Positions 16,790 to 25,845 of a DNA stretch of 47,847 bases are shown piece by piece. This DNA is from Lewinella cohaerens DSM 23179. GTDB lineage: Bacteria; Bacteroidota; Bacteroidia; Chitinophagales; Saprospiraceae. Position numbers and translations under genes: made by a program. The stretch is taken from assembly GCF_000379805.1 (NCBI RefSeq), contig NZ_KB903561.1, forward strand, positions 1 through 47,847. The letters are read 5' to 3'. Each line of letters begins with the position of its first letter. Position 1 is the first letter of the stretch. The notes beneath the pieces were generated by a model. That model did not search any database. It saw only the letters and a program-made list of their open reading frames with translations, and was not told where the DNA came from.

Positions 16790-19147
16790 TTATTCCAAAA
16801 TCTGCAACTTGGCAAACTTCAGCATGATTTTCTTCTCAGGATTGGTAATGCCTTTGAAATGAATTTGGGCGATCCCGTTGTCGATGTGGATGACCTTGCC
16901 TTTGCCAAACTTAAGGTGGAGGACAATCATGCCTGCACGAATCTGATCGTTGGGGCTGGGTTTGAAATCTTTAGGATCAATGACTGGTTTGAGTGGGCCA
17001 GCTTGGTTGCGCTTGAAATGCCCCGTCACCCTAGCTGCAGGAGGGCCCATAGGCGTACGCGCATCACTGCTCACACTGCTGAGGTTGGCGGTATTGGTGA
17101 CATGATGAGCAGGTATTTCTGTTAGGAAACGGCTAGGCTCGTTATAGCTCATTTTACCAAAACGGTAGCGGGCATTGGCAAAGCTCAAGGTCAAAAATTC
17201 TTCTGCCCGCGTGATGGCAACATAAAAGAGACGACGCTCTTCATCAAGCCCTTCCGGCGTGTCCATGCTCATGAAGCTGGGGAAGAGTTTTTCTTCCAAG
17301 CCAGACACAAAAACGGAACGAAACTCCAGGCCTTTGGCCGCATGGACAGACATCAGCGTCACATTATCCGCATTTTCGGGGTCCTTATCGTCGGCATCCG
17401 TCAAGAGGGCGATGTTTTGTAAATAGCTGGCCAAGCCTTTGTCCTGAGTATCTTCCGTCTCGCCAGCGGTTTTTTCTTCTGCGACGAAGGCCTGGATACC
17501 ATTCAGCAACGATTGATAGTTCTCCTGGCGGCTCATGCCCTCGATAGAGTTGTCCTTTTTATAAAAGTCCTCTAGTTTTGAACGCTTGGATATCATCGTC
17601 GCGACCTCAAAAGCATCTACTTTGTCCAGTTTTTTGCGGGCGCTTTCTATGATGTCAATAAACTCATTGAGGTTACTGCGGGTACGACCAGTAGCAGGAA
17701 ACTGCTTGATAGCATCCCATAAACTGATGTTCTGGTGGTTAGCCAGGTCCATTATTTTGTCTACAGTCGTTTTCCCAATGGCCCTTTTGGGGAAATTAAT
17801 GACGCGGCGCAGTGCTTCCTCATCTTTGGGGTTGACGACCGCACGGAGATAACCGATAAGGTCTTTGACCTCTTTACGTTGGTAGAACGACTGACCTCCA
17901 AAAACGCGATAAGCAATATTGTAACGTCGCAGGTATTCTTCAAAAACCCGGCTCTGAGAATTGGTCCGATACAGGATGGCCATTTCTTTATTGGTCAGGT
18001 GGTTGCGCGTTTTTTGCTCCAGAATAGTGTCTACAATACGTTTTCCTTCTTCGTTATCGGTGGTGGCTTTTATGACCGTAATCTTTTGGCCAGTTCCCTT
18101 GTCAGACCAGATTTTTTTCTGAATCTGCCGCTTGTTATTGGTAATAACCTCGTTGGCGGCCTGTACAATGTGCTCCGTAGAGCGGTAATTTTGCTCTAAT
18201 TTGAAGACCTGGATATTGTGTTTCTGAAAGTCCTTTTCAAAATCCAAAATATTCTGGATCGTCGCCCCACGGAAAGCATAGATAGACTGTGCATCATCAC
18301 CTACAACACTAATGTTGCGGGGGCTGCCGTCGTACTGAACAAGCTTACGGACGATGGCATACTGAAGATGGTTGGTATCCTGAAACTCATCCACGAGCAC
18401 GTAGCGAAACTTCTCGCGGTATTTTTTCAAAATCTCTTCCTTGCTTTGGAGCAATTCATAAAGACGGTAAAGCAGGTCGTCAAAATCCATGGCTCCTGCT
18501 TTCTTACAACGTGCAGTATAAGCAGCATAGAGTTTGTACATGGCAGGCATCCGCGACTTGCGATCCTGGGTCATCAGTTCCTCATTCTGCTGGTAAAGCT
18601 TAGGGGTAATGAGGTTGCTCTTGGCGGAAGAAATACGTTGACGAACACTATTTACATTATAAGTGTCGGTATTAAGGTTGTTTTCCTTGATCAGCAGCTT
18701 GATCAGGCTTTTGCTATCATCAGAATCGTAGATCGTAAAGTTGCTGGGGTAGCCAATGTGCTCGGCTTCCACCCGCAGAATACGGGCAAATAAAGAGTGA
18801 AAAGTACCTGCCCACACCCGGCTGGCACGGTGACCTACCACTTTTTCGATACGTTCCTTCATCTCCCGTGCGGCCTTGTTGGTAAAGGTCAGCGCAAGAA
18901 TTTCCCAAGGCGCAACGCCCTGCTCAATGAGGTAGGCGATGCGGTAGGTCAGTACCCTGGTTTTACCAGAACCCGGCCCCGCCACAACGAGCACAGGCCC
19001 ATCGGTGTTGATAACTGCCTGGCGCTGAACATCGTTTAACTGATCGAGATAAGAAGACGTAGGAGATGGAATCAAAACTGCTTTATTTTGACTGCAAGAT
19101 ACGGGATCAAGCGAAAAGAAAGAGGAGATCAACGAAAGAATTGACAT
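16790..19147 (-). CDS. uvrD: UvrD/PcrA-type superfamily 1 DNA helicase
   Basis: An ATP-dependent 3'-5' DNA helicase for nucleotide excision and mismatch repair and for clearing replication blocks. Of 785 residues, the order of motifs is complete: Walker A GPGSGKT (57-63), LTFTNKAAREMKER, VDEFQDT, GDDAQSIYAFRGA, LEQNYRSTEHI, LMSVHAAKGLEF, and EERRLFYVAITRAEE. The C-terminus (IRAGMIVLHLKFGKG onward) is the Tudor-like domain of PcrA that contacts RNA polymerase. The annotated ATG at 19147 gives about 30 residues of poorly conserved lead before LDQLNDVQRQAV; a TTG about 25 codons later (LIPSPTSSYLDQL) is a possible alternative start. Confidence 0.93.
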   Translation of the reverse strand: MSILSLISSFFSLDPVSCSQNKAVLIPSPTSSYLDQLNDVQRQAVINTDGPVLVVAGPGSGKTRVLTYRIAYLIEQGVAPWEILALTFTNKAAREMKERIEKVVGHRASRVWAGTFHSLFARILRVEAEHIGYPSNFTIYDSDDSKSLIKLLIKENNLNTDTYNVNSVRQRISSAKSNLITPKLYQQNEELMTQDRKSRMPAMYKLYAAYTARCKKAGAMDFDDLLYRLYELLQSKEEILKKYREKFRYVLVDEFQDTNHLQYAIVRKLVQYDGSPRNISVVGDDAQSIYAFRGATIQNILDFEKDFQKHNIQVFKLEQNYRSTEHIVQAANEVITNNKRQIQKKIWSDKGTGQKITVIKATTDNEEGKRIVDTILEQKTRNHLTNKEMAILYRTNSQSRVFEEYLRRYNIAYRVFGGQSFYQRKEVKDLIGYLRAVVNPKDEEALRRVINFPKRAIGKTTVDKIMDLANHQNISLWDAIKQFPATGRTRSNLNEFIDIIESARKKLDKVDAFEVATMISKRSKLEDFYKKDNSIEGMSRQENYQSLLNGIQAFVAEEKTAGETEDTQDKGLASYLQNIALLTDADDKDPENADNVTLMSVHAAKGLEFRSVFVSGLEEKLFPSFMSMDTPEGLDEERRLFYVAITRAEEFLTLSFANARYRFGKMSYNEPSRFLTEIPAHHVTNTANLSSVSSDARTPMGPPAARVTGHFKRNQAGPLKPVIDPKDFKPSPNDQIRAGMIVLHLKFGKGKVIHIDNGIAQIHFKGITNPEKKIMLKFAKLQILE

Positions 19148-19282
19148 CTTCTTAAATACGTTTCCAATTAAGGTCGATGGAAAAGTAATGGGCCATCAAT
19201 TTTTCTCGTTCAGCTAGAATAAGTCCTTGTTCAGACAACCTTTTCCTTTATCAATCAATGAAATTGACTAATTTTCTGTCCA

Positions 19283-19332
19283 GTGTATTGAGCAAAAAAC
19301 GAATACTCAATTTATTTTATGCTGTTCCTTAA
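19283..19332. repeat. Probable third copy of the dispersed palindromic element
   Basis: It reads GTGTATTGAGCAAAAAAC, then a middle with CTCAAT, then TTTATTTTATGCTGTTCCTT. The layout and the right end match the elements at 7854 and 47180, though the sequence has drifted. It sits in the divergent region between the UvrD gene and the first YceI gene. Confidence 0.4.
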
Positions 19333-19341
19333 GTTAATACT

Positions 19342-19899
19342 ATGCGAATATTATTTTTCCTGTTTCTGACAATTGTTTTTTTAATACCCGCACAAAGTCA
19401 GCGTGAAACCTGGCAAACGCGTGAAGGCAAAGTGAATTTCCTTTCGGATGCCCCTTTAGAGATGATCGCGGCAAGCTCTAACGAATTACGAGGGGTACTG
19501 GATGTCGAAGAAAACACCTTTGCTTTTGCGGTAAGCATCAGTTCTTTTGACGGTTTTAACAGCCCCTTGCAGCGACAGCATTTCAACGAAAACTACCTAG
19601 AGAGCACCCTTTTCCCACAGACAAGCTTCAAAGGCCGCATCATTGAGCAAGTGGATTTTAGCAACGATGGGGAGTATGTCATCCGTGCCAAGGGGATTTT
19701 AAATGTACACGGAGTGGAACAGGAACGGATTATTAAAAGTACACTGGTTGTAAAAGGAAATAGTATTAGTATTACAAGTAACTTTTCCGTTCGCCTGGAT
19801 GAACATAATATTACTATTCCCAGAATTGTCAATCAAAAAATTGCGGAGGTTATACAAGTAGAGGTTGCAGCAGTATTAATAAAAAGGAGCAACCCTTGA
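19342..19899 (+). CDS. YceI family periplasmic protein (first copy)
   Basis: A 185-residue protein with a signal peptide (about 1-19, ending AQSQ) and a YceI lipocalin-like barrel. Family features are WQTREGKVNFLSDAPLEMIAA, an internal FAVSISSFDGFNSPLQRQHFNENYLES, FPQTSFKGRI, and a late FSVRLDEHNITIPRI. YceI proteins bind polyisoprenoid lipids in known structures, and in this setting may carry a quinone-like or lipid cofactor. The stop codon overlaps the TTG start of the next gene (TTGA), so the two are translationally coupled. The second copy at 25231 shares the block FNENY(L/M)ES. Confidence 0.88.
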   Translation: MRILFFLFLTIVFLIPAQSQRETWQTREGKVNFLSDAPLEMIAASSNELRGVLDVEENTFAFAVSISSFDGFNSPLQRQHFNENYLESTLFPQTSFKGRIIEQVDFSNDGEYVIRAKGILNVHGVEQERIIKSTLVVKGNSISITSNFSVRLDEHNITIPRIVNQKIAEVIQVEVAAVLIKRSNP

Positions 19900-22778
19900 A
19901 GCAGCTAATTGGTATATGGAGCATTTTGTTATGGGCAGGTGTTGTTTCGGTAGTAAACGCGCAATACCTGTCTTATGATTGTATTTCGGAAGAGAGCGAT
20001 TTGATAGAGGGAAACTATAGTACCTTGTTACAATCTTTCGATGGTAGCTTATGGGTAGGAGCCAGTGCCGGGTGCTGGAAATATGATGGCGAAAATACCT
20101 TGCCAGTCCCTCTCAACGGTGTTTTCAATACCTTGGATATTAGTGCTGTCTATGAAGATGCGGAGGGCAAAAAGTGGATGGGTTATAGCACTGGTCAGGT
20201 CGCGTATGAAGATGAGTTGGGGCAGTTTCTCCCTTGGGAAATAGAAGAGGGTTGGCCTCAAGCCAGGATTACAGCGATGCAGAAAGATAGCCTGGGACAA
20301 CTATGGATTGCTACTTATGGAGAGGGCGTTTATTGCTATCGTAAAGGAAGGCTTTATCAGTTTGGTAAAGAGGAGGGCCTCGTCAGTGAAGATATTTATG
20401 ACCTTGTTATTGATCAGGCTGGATTGGTTTGGGCTGCTAATGATGCAGGTATTTGTTTGCTAAGCTGGCAAGAAGGTGAGAAAGAGGTACGTAGCTTTTC
20501 TACAACCGATGGTTTGCCCGATAATATTGTTACCCATCTTTTTGCTGACCCTGATAGTGGCGTTTGGCTAGGTACCTACGACGCAGGTATTGCCTATTGC
20601 CAAGTGAAAAATAACCAACTAAAAGTAAGCTTGCCGGACATTTGGCCTGGTGGGGTCGTGAGTAGTATTGCTAAGGTAGACCAGGGCCAGCTTTGGGTGG
20701 GCACCCAGGAGCAGGGACTGCATGTATTTATGCTTAAAGAACAAAAGGTTATCCGCCAGGAGACCCAGCTGGAACATCCTCCGCAGCGTATCGTCAAATT
20801 ACTCTTTGATCAGGAAGGCTTGTTGTGGATACTCTCACATGATCAGGGGCTTTGCAGGGTACAAGCCCGTTTGCTCAACTGGGATAACCTTCCCGTTGCC
20901 ACCCAGGCAATTGCCATAGATCAGCAGAACCAGATCTGGGTAGGTAGCCAGAAAGGGCTTTATTATCGGCCAGCTTCCGGAGGTGCGTTAGTTCCTTATA
21001 AATTGGCGGAAGATTTGAATATTATCAGTTTGCATGTCGATCATCACAACCGATTATGGCTGGGAACTTTTGGGGAAGGCTTGTTTATATTGGATGCTGA
21101 AAAATTAGATTTACAAGAGATTGGGGCAGCTCACGGTTTAGGCAATGGAAGTATTCTTTCAATCAGTGGGGATGCTAATGGTATCTGGCTGGCTACCTTG
21201 GGGGGCGTCTATTATTCGCCATCGCCTAGCGCCGGAGGATTACCTCGCTTTAGCAGGCCCGAAGCAACCCAGTCGATTGGGACGGATTTTCTATATTGTA
21301 ATCATATTGACCATGCAGGTAATGTTTGGTTTGGTACCGATGGTCATGGCGTGAGTTATGTACAAAAAGACGGTACTCTTAAGACCTTTCGGACAAGTAA
21401 GGATGGCACTTCAATTAATGCTGTTTACGCTATTACGGAAGATGGCCGCGGACGGATTTGGATCAGCACGAATGATCAACAGCTCTACTATTTAGAAGAA
21501 GGAAGCTTCCAAAAACCAAAGAAACCCATGGCCTTTGGCCGGAACGAGGTGATTGGCATCGGTAGTGATCATTTTGGCAATATTCTTATTACGCACCAGC
21601 GAGGTTTGATGGTGTACGATGTGGCTACCGAAGAGACGATTGATTACCATCATTTTTACCAAGAGGCTGGTTTTTCTCCGGCATTAAATGCTGTAGCAAC
21701 AGATAAGGAAGGCAAAGTATGGCTTGGAGGAATAAGGCAGTTGCTTTGTTACACTCCTTTTTATGGTAAATATCGGCAGCAGCCGCGCTTGCATCTTGAG
21801 CAAATTTCCGTGTACTTGGATCCTTTGGATTTTGAAAACAAAACAGTGTTGAAGGCGAATGAGAATAATCTTATTTTTAGTTATCAGGGTGTTTGGCTCA
21901 GTGATCCCGAGGAAGTGCGTTTTCGCTATCAATTGAAAGGCTTTGACCAGGATTGGATTGCTACTCGCGATCACCAGGCGGTATATTCTAATTTACCACC
22001 AGGACGGTATGAATTTGTCGTTACTGCTTCCCAAAATAATCAATTTTCTTCTTCGGAGCAGCGAGTAAGCTATGCTTTTAGAATTCGCCCACCGCTCTAT
22101 TTGCAGGGCTGGTTTATTGGAGCCTCCATTTTGTTGGTAGTATTACTGGGAAGGTATTTTTTACAAAAAAGAGAAGGACGGCTGCAAAAAGAAGCCCTTT
22201 TGTTAAAGGATAAAGTGGAAAGCCAGTATGAAACCCTGAAAAGTCAAATCAACCCCCACTTTTTGTTCAACTCCTTTAATACGCTGGTTGCACTCATTGA
22301 GGAAAACCCCAAAGGTGCAGTAACGTACGTAGAAAAATTGGCTGATTTTTATCGCTCGATTTTACAGTATAGGGAGCAAGATGCAGTGAATTTGAGTGAA
22401 GAAATTCAAGTGGTAAAAGATTATCATTTTCTTCTCACGCAACGGTATCAGGATCATTTGCAGTTGGATATTGCTGCGCTGCCACAGGGGAAGAGAGTAC
22501 CTCCTTTAGTGGTGCAAATGTTGATAGAGAATGCCGTTAAACATAATGTCATAAGCAGGCATCATCCGCTTAAGATTTCTATATACACGGAAGCCAATTA
22601 TTTGGTAGTAGAAAATGCTATTCAACCTAAACTCACCAAGCAGCCTTCGACAGGTTTCGGGTTGCAGAATATTCGTAACCGTTATGCCCTGCTGAGTACC
22701 TTGCCTGTTAAACTAGAACAGGATGAGAAGTTTTTTCGGATAAGTATCCCCCTTGTTGTTGATAAATTAAGCCAATGA
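19896..22778 (+). CDS. Two-component sensor kinase with beta-propeller and Y_Y_Y domain
   Basis: A 960-residue sensor histidine kinase. The start is TTG, overlapping the YceI stop; the ensuing signal peptide-like segment (about 2-22) supports it. The periplasmic part is a Reg_prop-type propeller (repeats such as WVGASAGCWKY, LWIATYGEGVY, VWLGTYDAGI, LWLGTFGEGL, VWFGTDGHG) to about residue 620, then a Y_Y_Y domain (about 630-725: LKGFDQDWI, LPPGRYEFVV). One transmembrane helix (about 735-757) leads to a LytS-type kinase: NPHFLFN with His788 and a C-terminal ATPase with ENAVKHN and GFGLQNIRNRY. Such kinases in this phylum sense sugars or envelope signals. The regulator follows with a 4-base overlap. 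Confidence 0.93.
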   Translation: MKQLIGIWSILLWAGVVSVVNAQYLSYDCISEESDLIEGNYSTLLQSFDGSLWVGASAGCWKYDGENTLPVPLNGVFNTLDISAVYEDAEGKKWMGYSTGQVAYEDELGQFLPWEIEEGWPQARITAMQKDSLGQLWIATYGEGVYCYRKGRLYQFGKEEGLVSEDIYDLVIDQAGLVWAANDAGICLLSWQEGEKEVRSFSTTDGLPDNIVTHLFADPDSGVWLGTYDAGIAYCQVKNNQLKVSLPDIWPGGVVSSIAKVDQGQLWVGTQEQGLHVFMLKEQKVIRQETQLEHPPQRIVKLLFDQEGLLWILSHDQGLCRVQARLLNWDNLPVATQAIAIDQQNQIWVGSQKGLYYRPASGGALVPYKLAEDLNIISLHVDHHNRLWLGTFGEGLFILDAEKLDLQEIGAAHGLGNGSILSISGDANGIWLATLGGVYYSPSPSAGGLPRFSRPEATQSIGTDFLYCNHIDHAGNVWFGTDGHGVSYVQKDGTLKTFRTSKDGTSINAVYAITEDGRGRIWISTNDQQLYYLEEGSFQKPKKPMAFGRNEVIGIGSDHFGNILITHQRGLMVYDVATEETIDYHHFYQEAGFSPALNAVATDKEGKVWLGGIRQLLCYTPFYGKYRQQPRLHLEQISVYLDPLDFENKTVLKANENNLIFSYQGVWLSDPEEVRFRYQLKGFDQDWIATRDHQAVYSNLPPGRYEFVVTASQNNQFSSSEQRVSYAFRIRPPLYLQGWFIGASILLVVLLGRYFLQKREGRLQKEALLLKDKVESQYETLKSQINPHFLFNSFNTLVALIEENPKGAVTYVEKLADFYRSILQYREQDAVNLSEEIQVVKDYHFLLTQRYQDHLQLDIAALPQGKRVPPLVVQMLIENAVKHNVISRHHPLKISIYTEANYLVVENAIQPKLTKQPSTGFGLQNIRNRYALLSTLPVKLEQDEKFFRISIPLVVDKLSQ

Positions 22779-23521
22779 AAGTATTAATTATAGAAGATGA
22801 ACCTGCGGCTGCTCGCCGACTAAAGAAATTGGTGATAGAGATTCTGCCAGAGGTAGAATTATTGCCAGTACTGGAAAGTATTGCCGAAAGTGTTGCTTTT
22901 CTCGATCAGCAACCCGCTCCTGATCTGATCCTCTTGGATATCCACCTAGCTGATGGCGCCAGCTTCGAAATTTTTCAACACGTTACCGTGAAAATACCAG
23001 TTATTTTCACTACTGCTTATGATCAATATGCGATAGATGCCTTTCAAGTGAACGCGATTGATTATTTATTAAAACCCATTAAAAGAGAAGCATTAGCCAA
23101 GGCTATCAATAAGTTTAAAGGTCAGCAAGTTGCCCCATCTATAGACTATCAGAAACTGGCTCAGCAATTGGAGATTCGTAGCGAGGCACGCTTTTTAATT
23201 CGCCTGGGGCAGCAAATAAAGCTATTAGATGTAAAAGATATTGCCTACGCTTATACTGAAGATCGTATCACCTTTTTTATGACCAATAATGGTCGACGTT
23301 ATCCCGTAGATTACTCGTTGGAAAAGCTGGAAGAACTCCTTCCCGAAGATCGCTTTTTTCGGATCAACAGACAGTTTATTGTGGGGCTATCTGCTATTGA
23401 AGAAATGGTCACTTATTCAAAAGGGCGGGTGAAATTAACGCTCCAACCCGCTGCCGAACAGGATACCATCGTGAGCACGGAGCGCTCTCCTGTTTTCAAA
23501 AAATGGCTGAATGCTTATTAG
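22775..23521 (+). CDS. LytTR response regulator
   Basis: A 248-residue response regulator, the partner of the kinase just upstream (ATGA overlap). The receiver (about 1-120) keeps the acidic pair (IIEDE), the phosphoacceptor Asp55 (LILLDIH), Thr (FTTAYD) and Lys (LLKPIK). The C-terminal LytTR DNA-binding domain (about 145-245) shows IKLLDVKDIAYAYTEDRITFF, FRINRQFIVGL and GRVKLTLQP. It likely controls this locus; the target sites are not visible with confidence. Confidence 0.93.
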   Translation: MKVLIIEDEPAAARRLKKLVIEILPEVELLPVLESIAESVAFLDQQPAPDLILLDIHLADGASFEIFQHVTVKIPVIFTTAYDQYAIDAFQVNAIDYLLKPIKREALAKAINKFKGQQVAPSIDYQKLAQQLEIRSEARFLIRLGQQIKLLDVKDIAYAYTEDRITFFMTNNGRRYPVDYSLEKLEELLPEDRFFRINRQFIVGLSAIEEMVTYSKGRVKLTLQPAAEQDTIVSTERSPVFKKWLNAY

Positions 23522-23575
23522 GTTTTTCTGTTTTTCCCGCTCAGGCAGCAATTGTTCCCGTTCAGTAGAAAGGAT

Positions 23576-23606
23576 TTTCAAGAGCGCTATTCTGCCCTTA
23601 TGTTTG
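23576..23606 (+). promoter_or_regulatory. Bacteroidota-type promoter before the cytochrome-like genes
   Basis: A perfect match to the known -7 consensus TAnnTTTG (TATGTTTG at 23599-23606) is preceded by TTTC (23576-23579) at a 19-base spacing, close to the -33 TTTG. The start codon of the first cytochrome-like gene is 22 bases downstream of the -7 box. It would give the second half of the cluster its own promoter, apart from the two-component genes. Confidence 0.45.
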
Positions 23607-23628
23607 TTGCAAATAGCGACACTAAGAA

Positions 23629-24378
23629 ATGGCGAAAATTATTCAGACGAGTTTGGGAGTGGTAATCCTGCTAATGGTAATCATTCAGTTCAATTCCTGT
23701 AAGCACGACCCTTTCATCACGGAGGATGATATGATGCCCATTGACACGACGGGCAATCCAATTGATACGACAGAGATGGGAGAGCCCTGTGATCCGGATA
23801 AAGTGTATTTCGAATTAGAAATTCAGCCGATCCTCATCTCCAACTGTGCATTCAGTGATTGCCACGATGCCGCTTCCGCGCAAGATGGCGTGGTGCTTAC
23901 GAGCTACGAGCGGGTCATGCAAACTGCTGATGTGCGGGCTTTTGATTTGGATGGTAGTGACTTGTACGAAGTCATCACCGATAATGATCCCGATAAAAGA
24001 ATGCCGCCGCCGCCGCGTGCTGGCCTTACCAGTGCCCAGGTTAACTTGATCGCTGCCTGGATCTTACAAGGTGCTGAAAACCTGGAATGTGACCCCGACG
24101 CTGGTGGCTGTAACACAGACAATGTAAGCTATGCTGCAACCATTGTCCCCATTCTCCAGAATACTTGCTTGGGCTGCCATAGTGGAAGTGCTCCATCAGG
24201 AGGAATTAATTTATCCACTCACGCTGGTGTCCAAACCGTAGCACTCAACGGCCGACTAGTAGGAGCCGTTAGTCATAATTCGGCTTATTCGCCAATGCCA
24301 CAAGGTGGACAAAAACTTTCCGATTGTAAAATTGATCAGATTCGTGCCTGGGTAGATGCCGGTGCTCCTAATAATTAG
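23629..24378 (+). CDS. Diheme-like cytochrome c lipoprotein
   Basis: A 249-residue lipoprotein (signal peptide, lipobox FNSC, Cys24). It has two similar halves. The second holds a canonical heme motif CLGCH (Cys180, Cys183, His184) with a possible distal Met in SPMPQGG (Met223). The first has a variant C-x4-CH motif (Cys73, Cys78, His79) with a possible Met in RMPPPPR (Met125). The layout matches Planctomycete-type cytochrome C (PSCyt1-like) domains. It likely transfers electrons at the periplasmic face or outer membrane. The partner is not known. It is followed 6 bases later by the smaller paralogue. Confidence 0.8.
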   Translation: MAKIIQTSLGVVILLMVIIQFNSCKHDPFITEDDMMPIDTTGNPIDTTEMGEPCDPDKVYFELEIQPILISNCAFSDCHDAASAQDGVVLTSYERVMQTADVRAFDLDGSDLYEVITDNDPDKRMPPPPRAGLTSAQVNLIAAWILQGAENLECDPDAGGCNTDNVSYAATIVPILQNTCLGCHSGSAPSGGINLSTHAGVQTVALNGRLVGAVSHNSAYSPMPQGGQKLSDCKIDQIRAWVDAGAPNN

Positions 24379-24383
24379 AAAAA

Positions 24384-24752
24384 ATGCTAAAGTCATCATC
24401 ATTACTGTTACTATCGGGCCTGGCCTTATTGGTAACCGCTTGTTACTATGATGTGGAGGAAGAATTATATCCCACACTAGAATGTTTGACGGATAATGTC
24501 AATTACAGCGAGGAAATACTTTCTATCATCAGTACCAATTGCTACAGTTGCCATAACGCTGCCTCTAATTTTGGCAACGTCACACTGGAAGGATATGCTG
24601 CCCTGAAAACGCGGGTAGACAACGGACAACTTCTCAAAGTCATCCGCCACGAATCAGGGGTTTCTCCGATGCCGAAAAATCAACCACAATTGGTTGCTTG
24701 CGATATTGCAAAAATCGAAGCCTGGGTCGCCGCTGGTGCCCCGAATAATTAA
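24384..24752 (+). CDS. Single-heme cytochrome-like lipoprotein
   Basis: A 122-residue lipoprotein (lipobox VTAC, Cys20) with one heme motif CYSCH (Cys53, Cys56, His57) and a candidate distal ligand Met96 in SPMPKNQ. It resembles the second half of the upstream protein, with the same C-terminal AGAPNN. The two genes look like a duplication, and are 5 bases apart. Confidence 0.82.
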   Translation: MLKSSSLLLLSGLALLVTACYYDVEEELYPTLECLTDNVNYSEEILSIISTNCYSCHNAASNFGNVTLEGYAALKTRVDNGQLLKVIRHESGVSPMPKNQPQLVACDIAKIEAWVAAGAPNN

Positions 24753-24764
24753 TTCAACTTAGCT

Positions 24765-25178
24765 ATGAAGAATATAATTAAATACGGCCTTTTATTGGCT
24801 GTTATTGGTGCTGGTATAGGCGTTTACCTCTGGAATAAGCCCCACGAGAATATGGATCGTGCCAAGACGGATGTTCAAATCTCCGCAGGTGAACTGTTTA
24901 CGGCTTTCGCCGAAAATGAAGCGCAGGCCAACGAAATCTACCTGGATAAAGTAATCGCAGTTACTGGTAAGGTGCGAGAAGTGAGCAAATCCCCCGAAGG
25001 ACTCGTGAAAGTGACGCTTGACAGCGGCGACGAGATGTTCGGTGTTATCTGCCAGCTCGACGAACTCAGCGAGCATCAGCGTACGGAGTTTCAGCCAGGA
25101 GAATCCGTAATGCTTAAAGGAAAATGTACCGGAATGCTCATGGATGTTGTCCTGGTACGTTGTGTCGAAGTAAAATAA
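24765..25178 (+). CDS. OB-fold (tRNA_anti-like) membrane-anchored protein
   Basis: A 137-residue protein with one N-terminal membrane anchor (about 5-23) and an OB-fold-like domain: SAGELFTAFAENEAQANEIYLDK, IAVTGKVREVSKSPEG, LDSGDEMFGVICQLDE, and GESVMLKGKCTGMLMDVVLVRC. This matches the tRNA_anti-like family (PF12869) seen in Bacteroidota next to YceI and cytochrome genes. Its role is unknown. It is 12 bases after the small cytochrome gene, in the same operon. Confidence 0.78.
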   Translation: MKNIIKYGLLLAVIGAGIGVYLWNKPHENMDRAKTDVQISAGELFTAFAENEAQANEIYLDKVIAVTGKVREVSKSPEGLVKVTLDSGDEMFGVICQLDELSEHQRTEFQPGESVMLKGKCTGMLMDVVLVRCVEVK

Positions 25179-25230
25179 AATTTCCCCAATCATATCTTCG
25201 TCTCGGACGGAGATCAAATTTATTAAACCA

Positions 25231-25785
25231 ATGCAAAAATTCTTTTTTCTTTTAGCGGTAATCCTCCTGGTTGGAGGTACGGTAAATGCCCAGAAATATT
25301 TCACCCGCGCAGGTAAAGTCACCTTTACTTCGGAGGCCCCGGTGGAAAAAATTGAAGCTGTTAACCAATCTGCAACGGCCATCCTGGATACAGAGAGCAG
25401 CCGTATGGAATTCGCTATTCTTATTAAAGCTTTTCAGTTTGAAAAAGCTTTGATGCAGGAACATTTCAACGAAAATTACATGGAAAGTAGCACTTATCCC
25501 AAGGCCACTTTCAAAGGACAAATCGACGATGCCACTGCTGTGAATTGGGGTAAAGACGGCAGCTACCCTGTTACCGTTAGCGGAGATATGACGATCCATG
25601 GAGTAACCCAAAAACTAACCGCCCCAGGTACCATTACCATCAAAGAGGGCTCCATCGCTGCTCAGTCTACTTTCACCGTAGCAGTAGCAGACTATGGTAT
25701 TGAAATTCCTTCAGTGGTAGCCGAAAATATCGCTAAGGAAGTAACGATCGCTGTCGATGTTCAACTTGCTCAACTGAACAAGTAA
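25231..25785 (+). CDS. YceI family periplasmic protein (second copy)
   Basis: A 184-residue YceI protein with a clear signal peptide (about 1-21, VNAQ). Shared with the first copy are the opening TRxGKV.F.S.AP.E, FNENYMES, and FKGQIDD, but the middle (GKDGSYPVTVSGDMTIHGVTQK) is closer to standard YceI than the first copy. It binds a polyisoprenoid-like ligand by analogy. Two YceI copies in one locus suggest partners with different ligands or sites. Confidence 0.9.
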   Translation: MQKFFFLLAVILLVGGTVNAQKYFTRAGKVTFTSEAPVEKIEAVNQSATAILDTESSRMEFAILIKAFQFEKALMQEHFNENYMESSTYPKATFKGQIDDATAVNWGKDGSYPVTVSGDMTIHGVTQKLTAPGTITIKEGSIAAQSTFTVAVADYGIEIPSVVAENIAKEVTIAVDVQLAQLNK

Positions 25786-25794
25786 TGTCGTACC

Positions 25795-25840
25795 AGGAGC
25801 TACCAGAATGATTATTCTCGGTAGCTCCTATTTTAATTTT
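25795..25840 (+). terminator. Hairpin between YceI and DUF5777 genes
   Basis: Stem AGGAGCTACC (25795-25804) with GGTAGCTCCT (25820-25829), an inner GAAT/ATTC extension, and then ATTTTAATTTT. It lies 10 bases after the YceI stop and a few bases before the DUF5777 start codon. It may end most transcripts before DUF5777 or lower its level. Confidence 0.6.
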
Positions 25841-25845
25841 ATATC

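Noticed and set aside
24792-25382. 196-residue minus-strand frame across the OB-fold and YceI genes
   Set aside because: It is antisense to two well-supported genes and has no family features.
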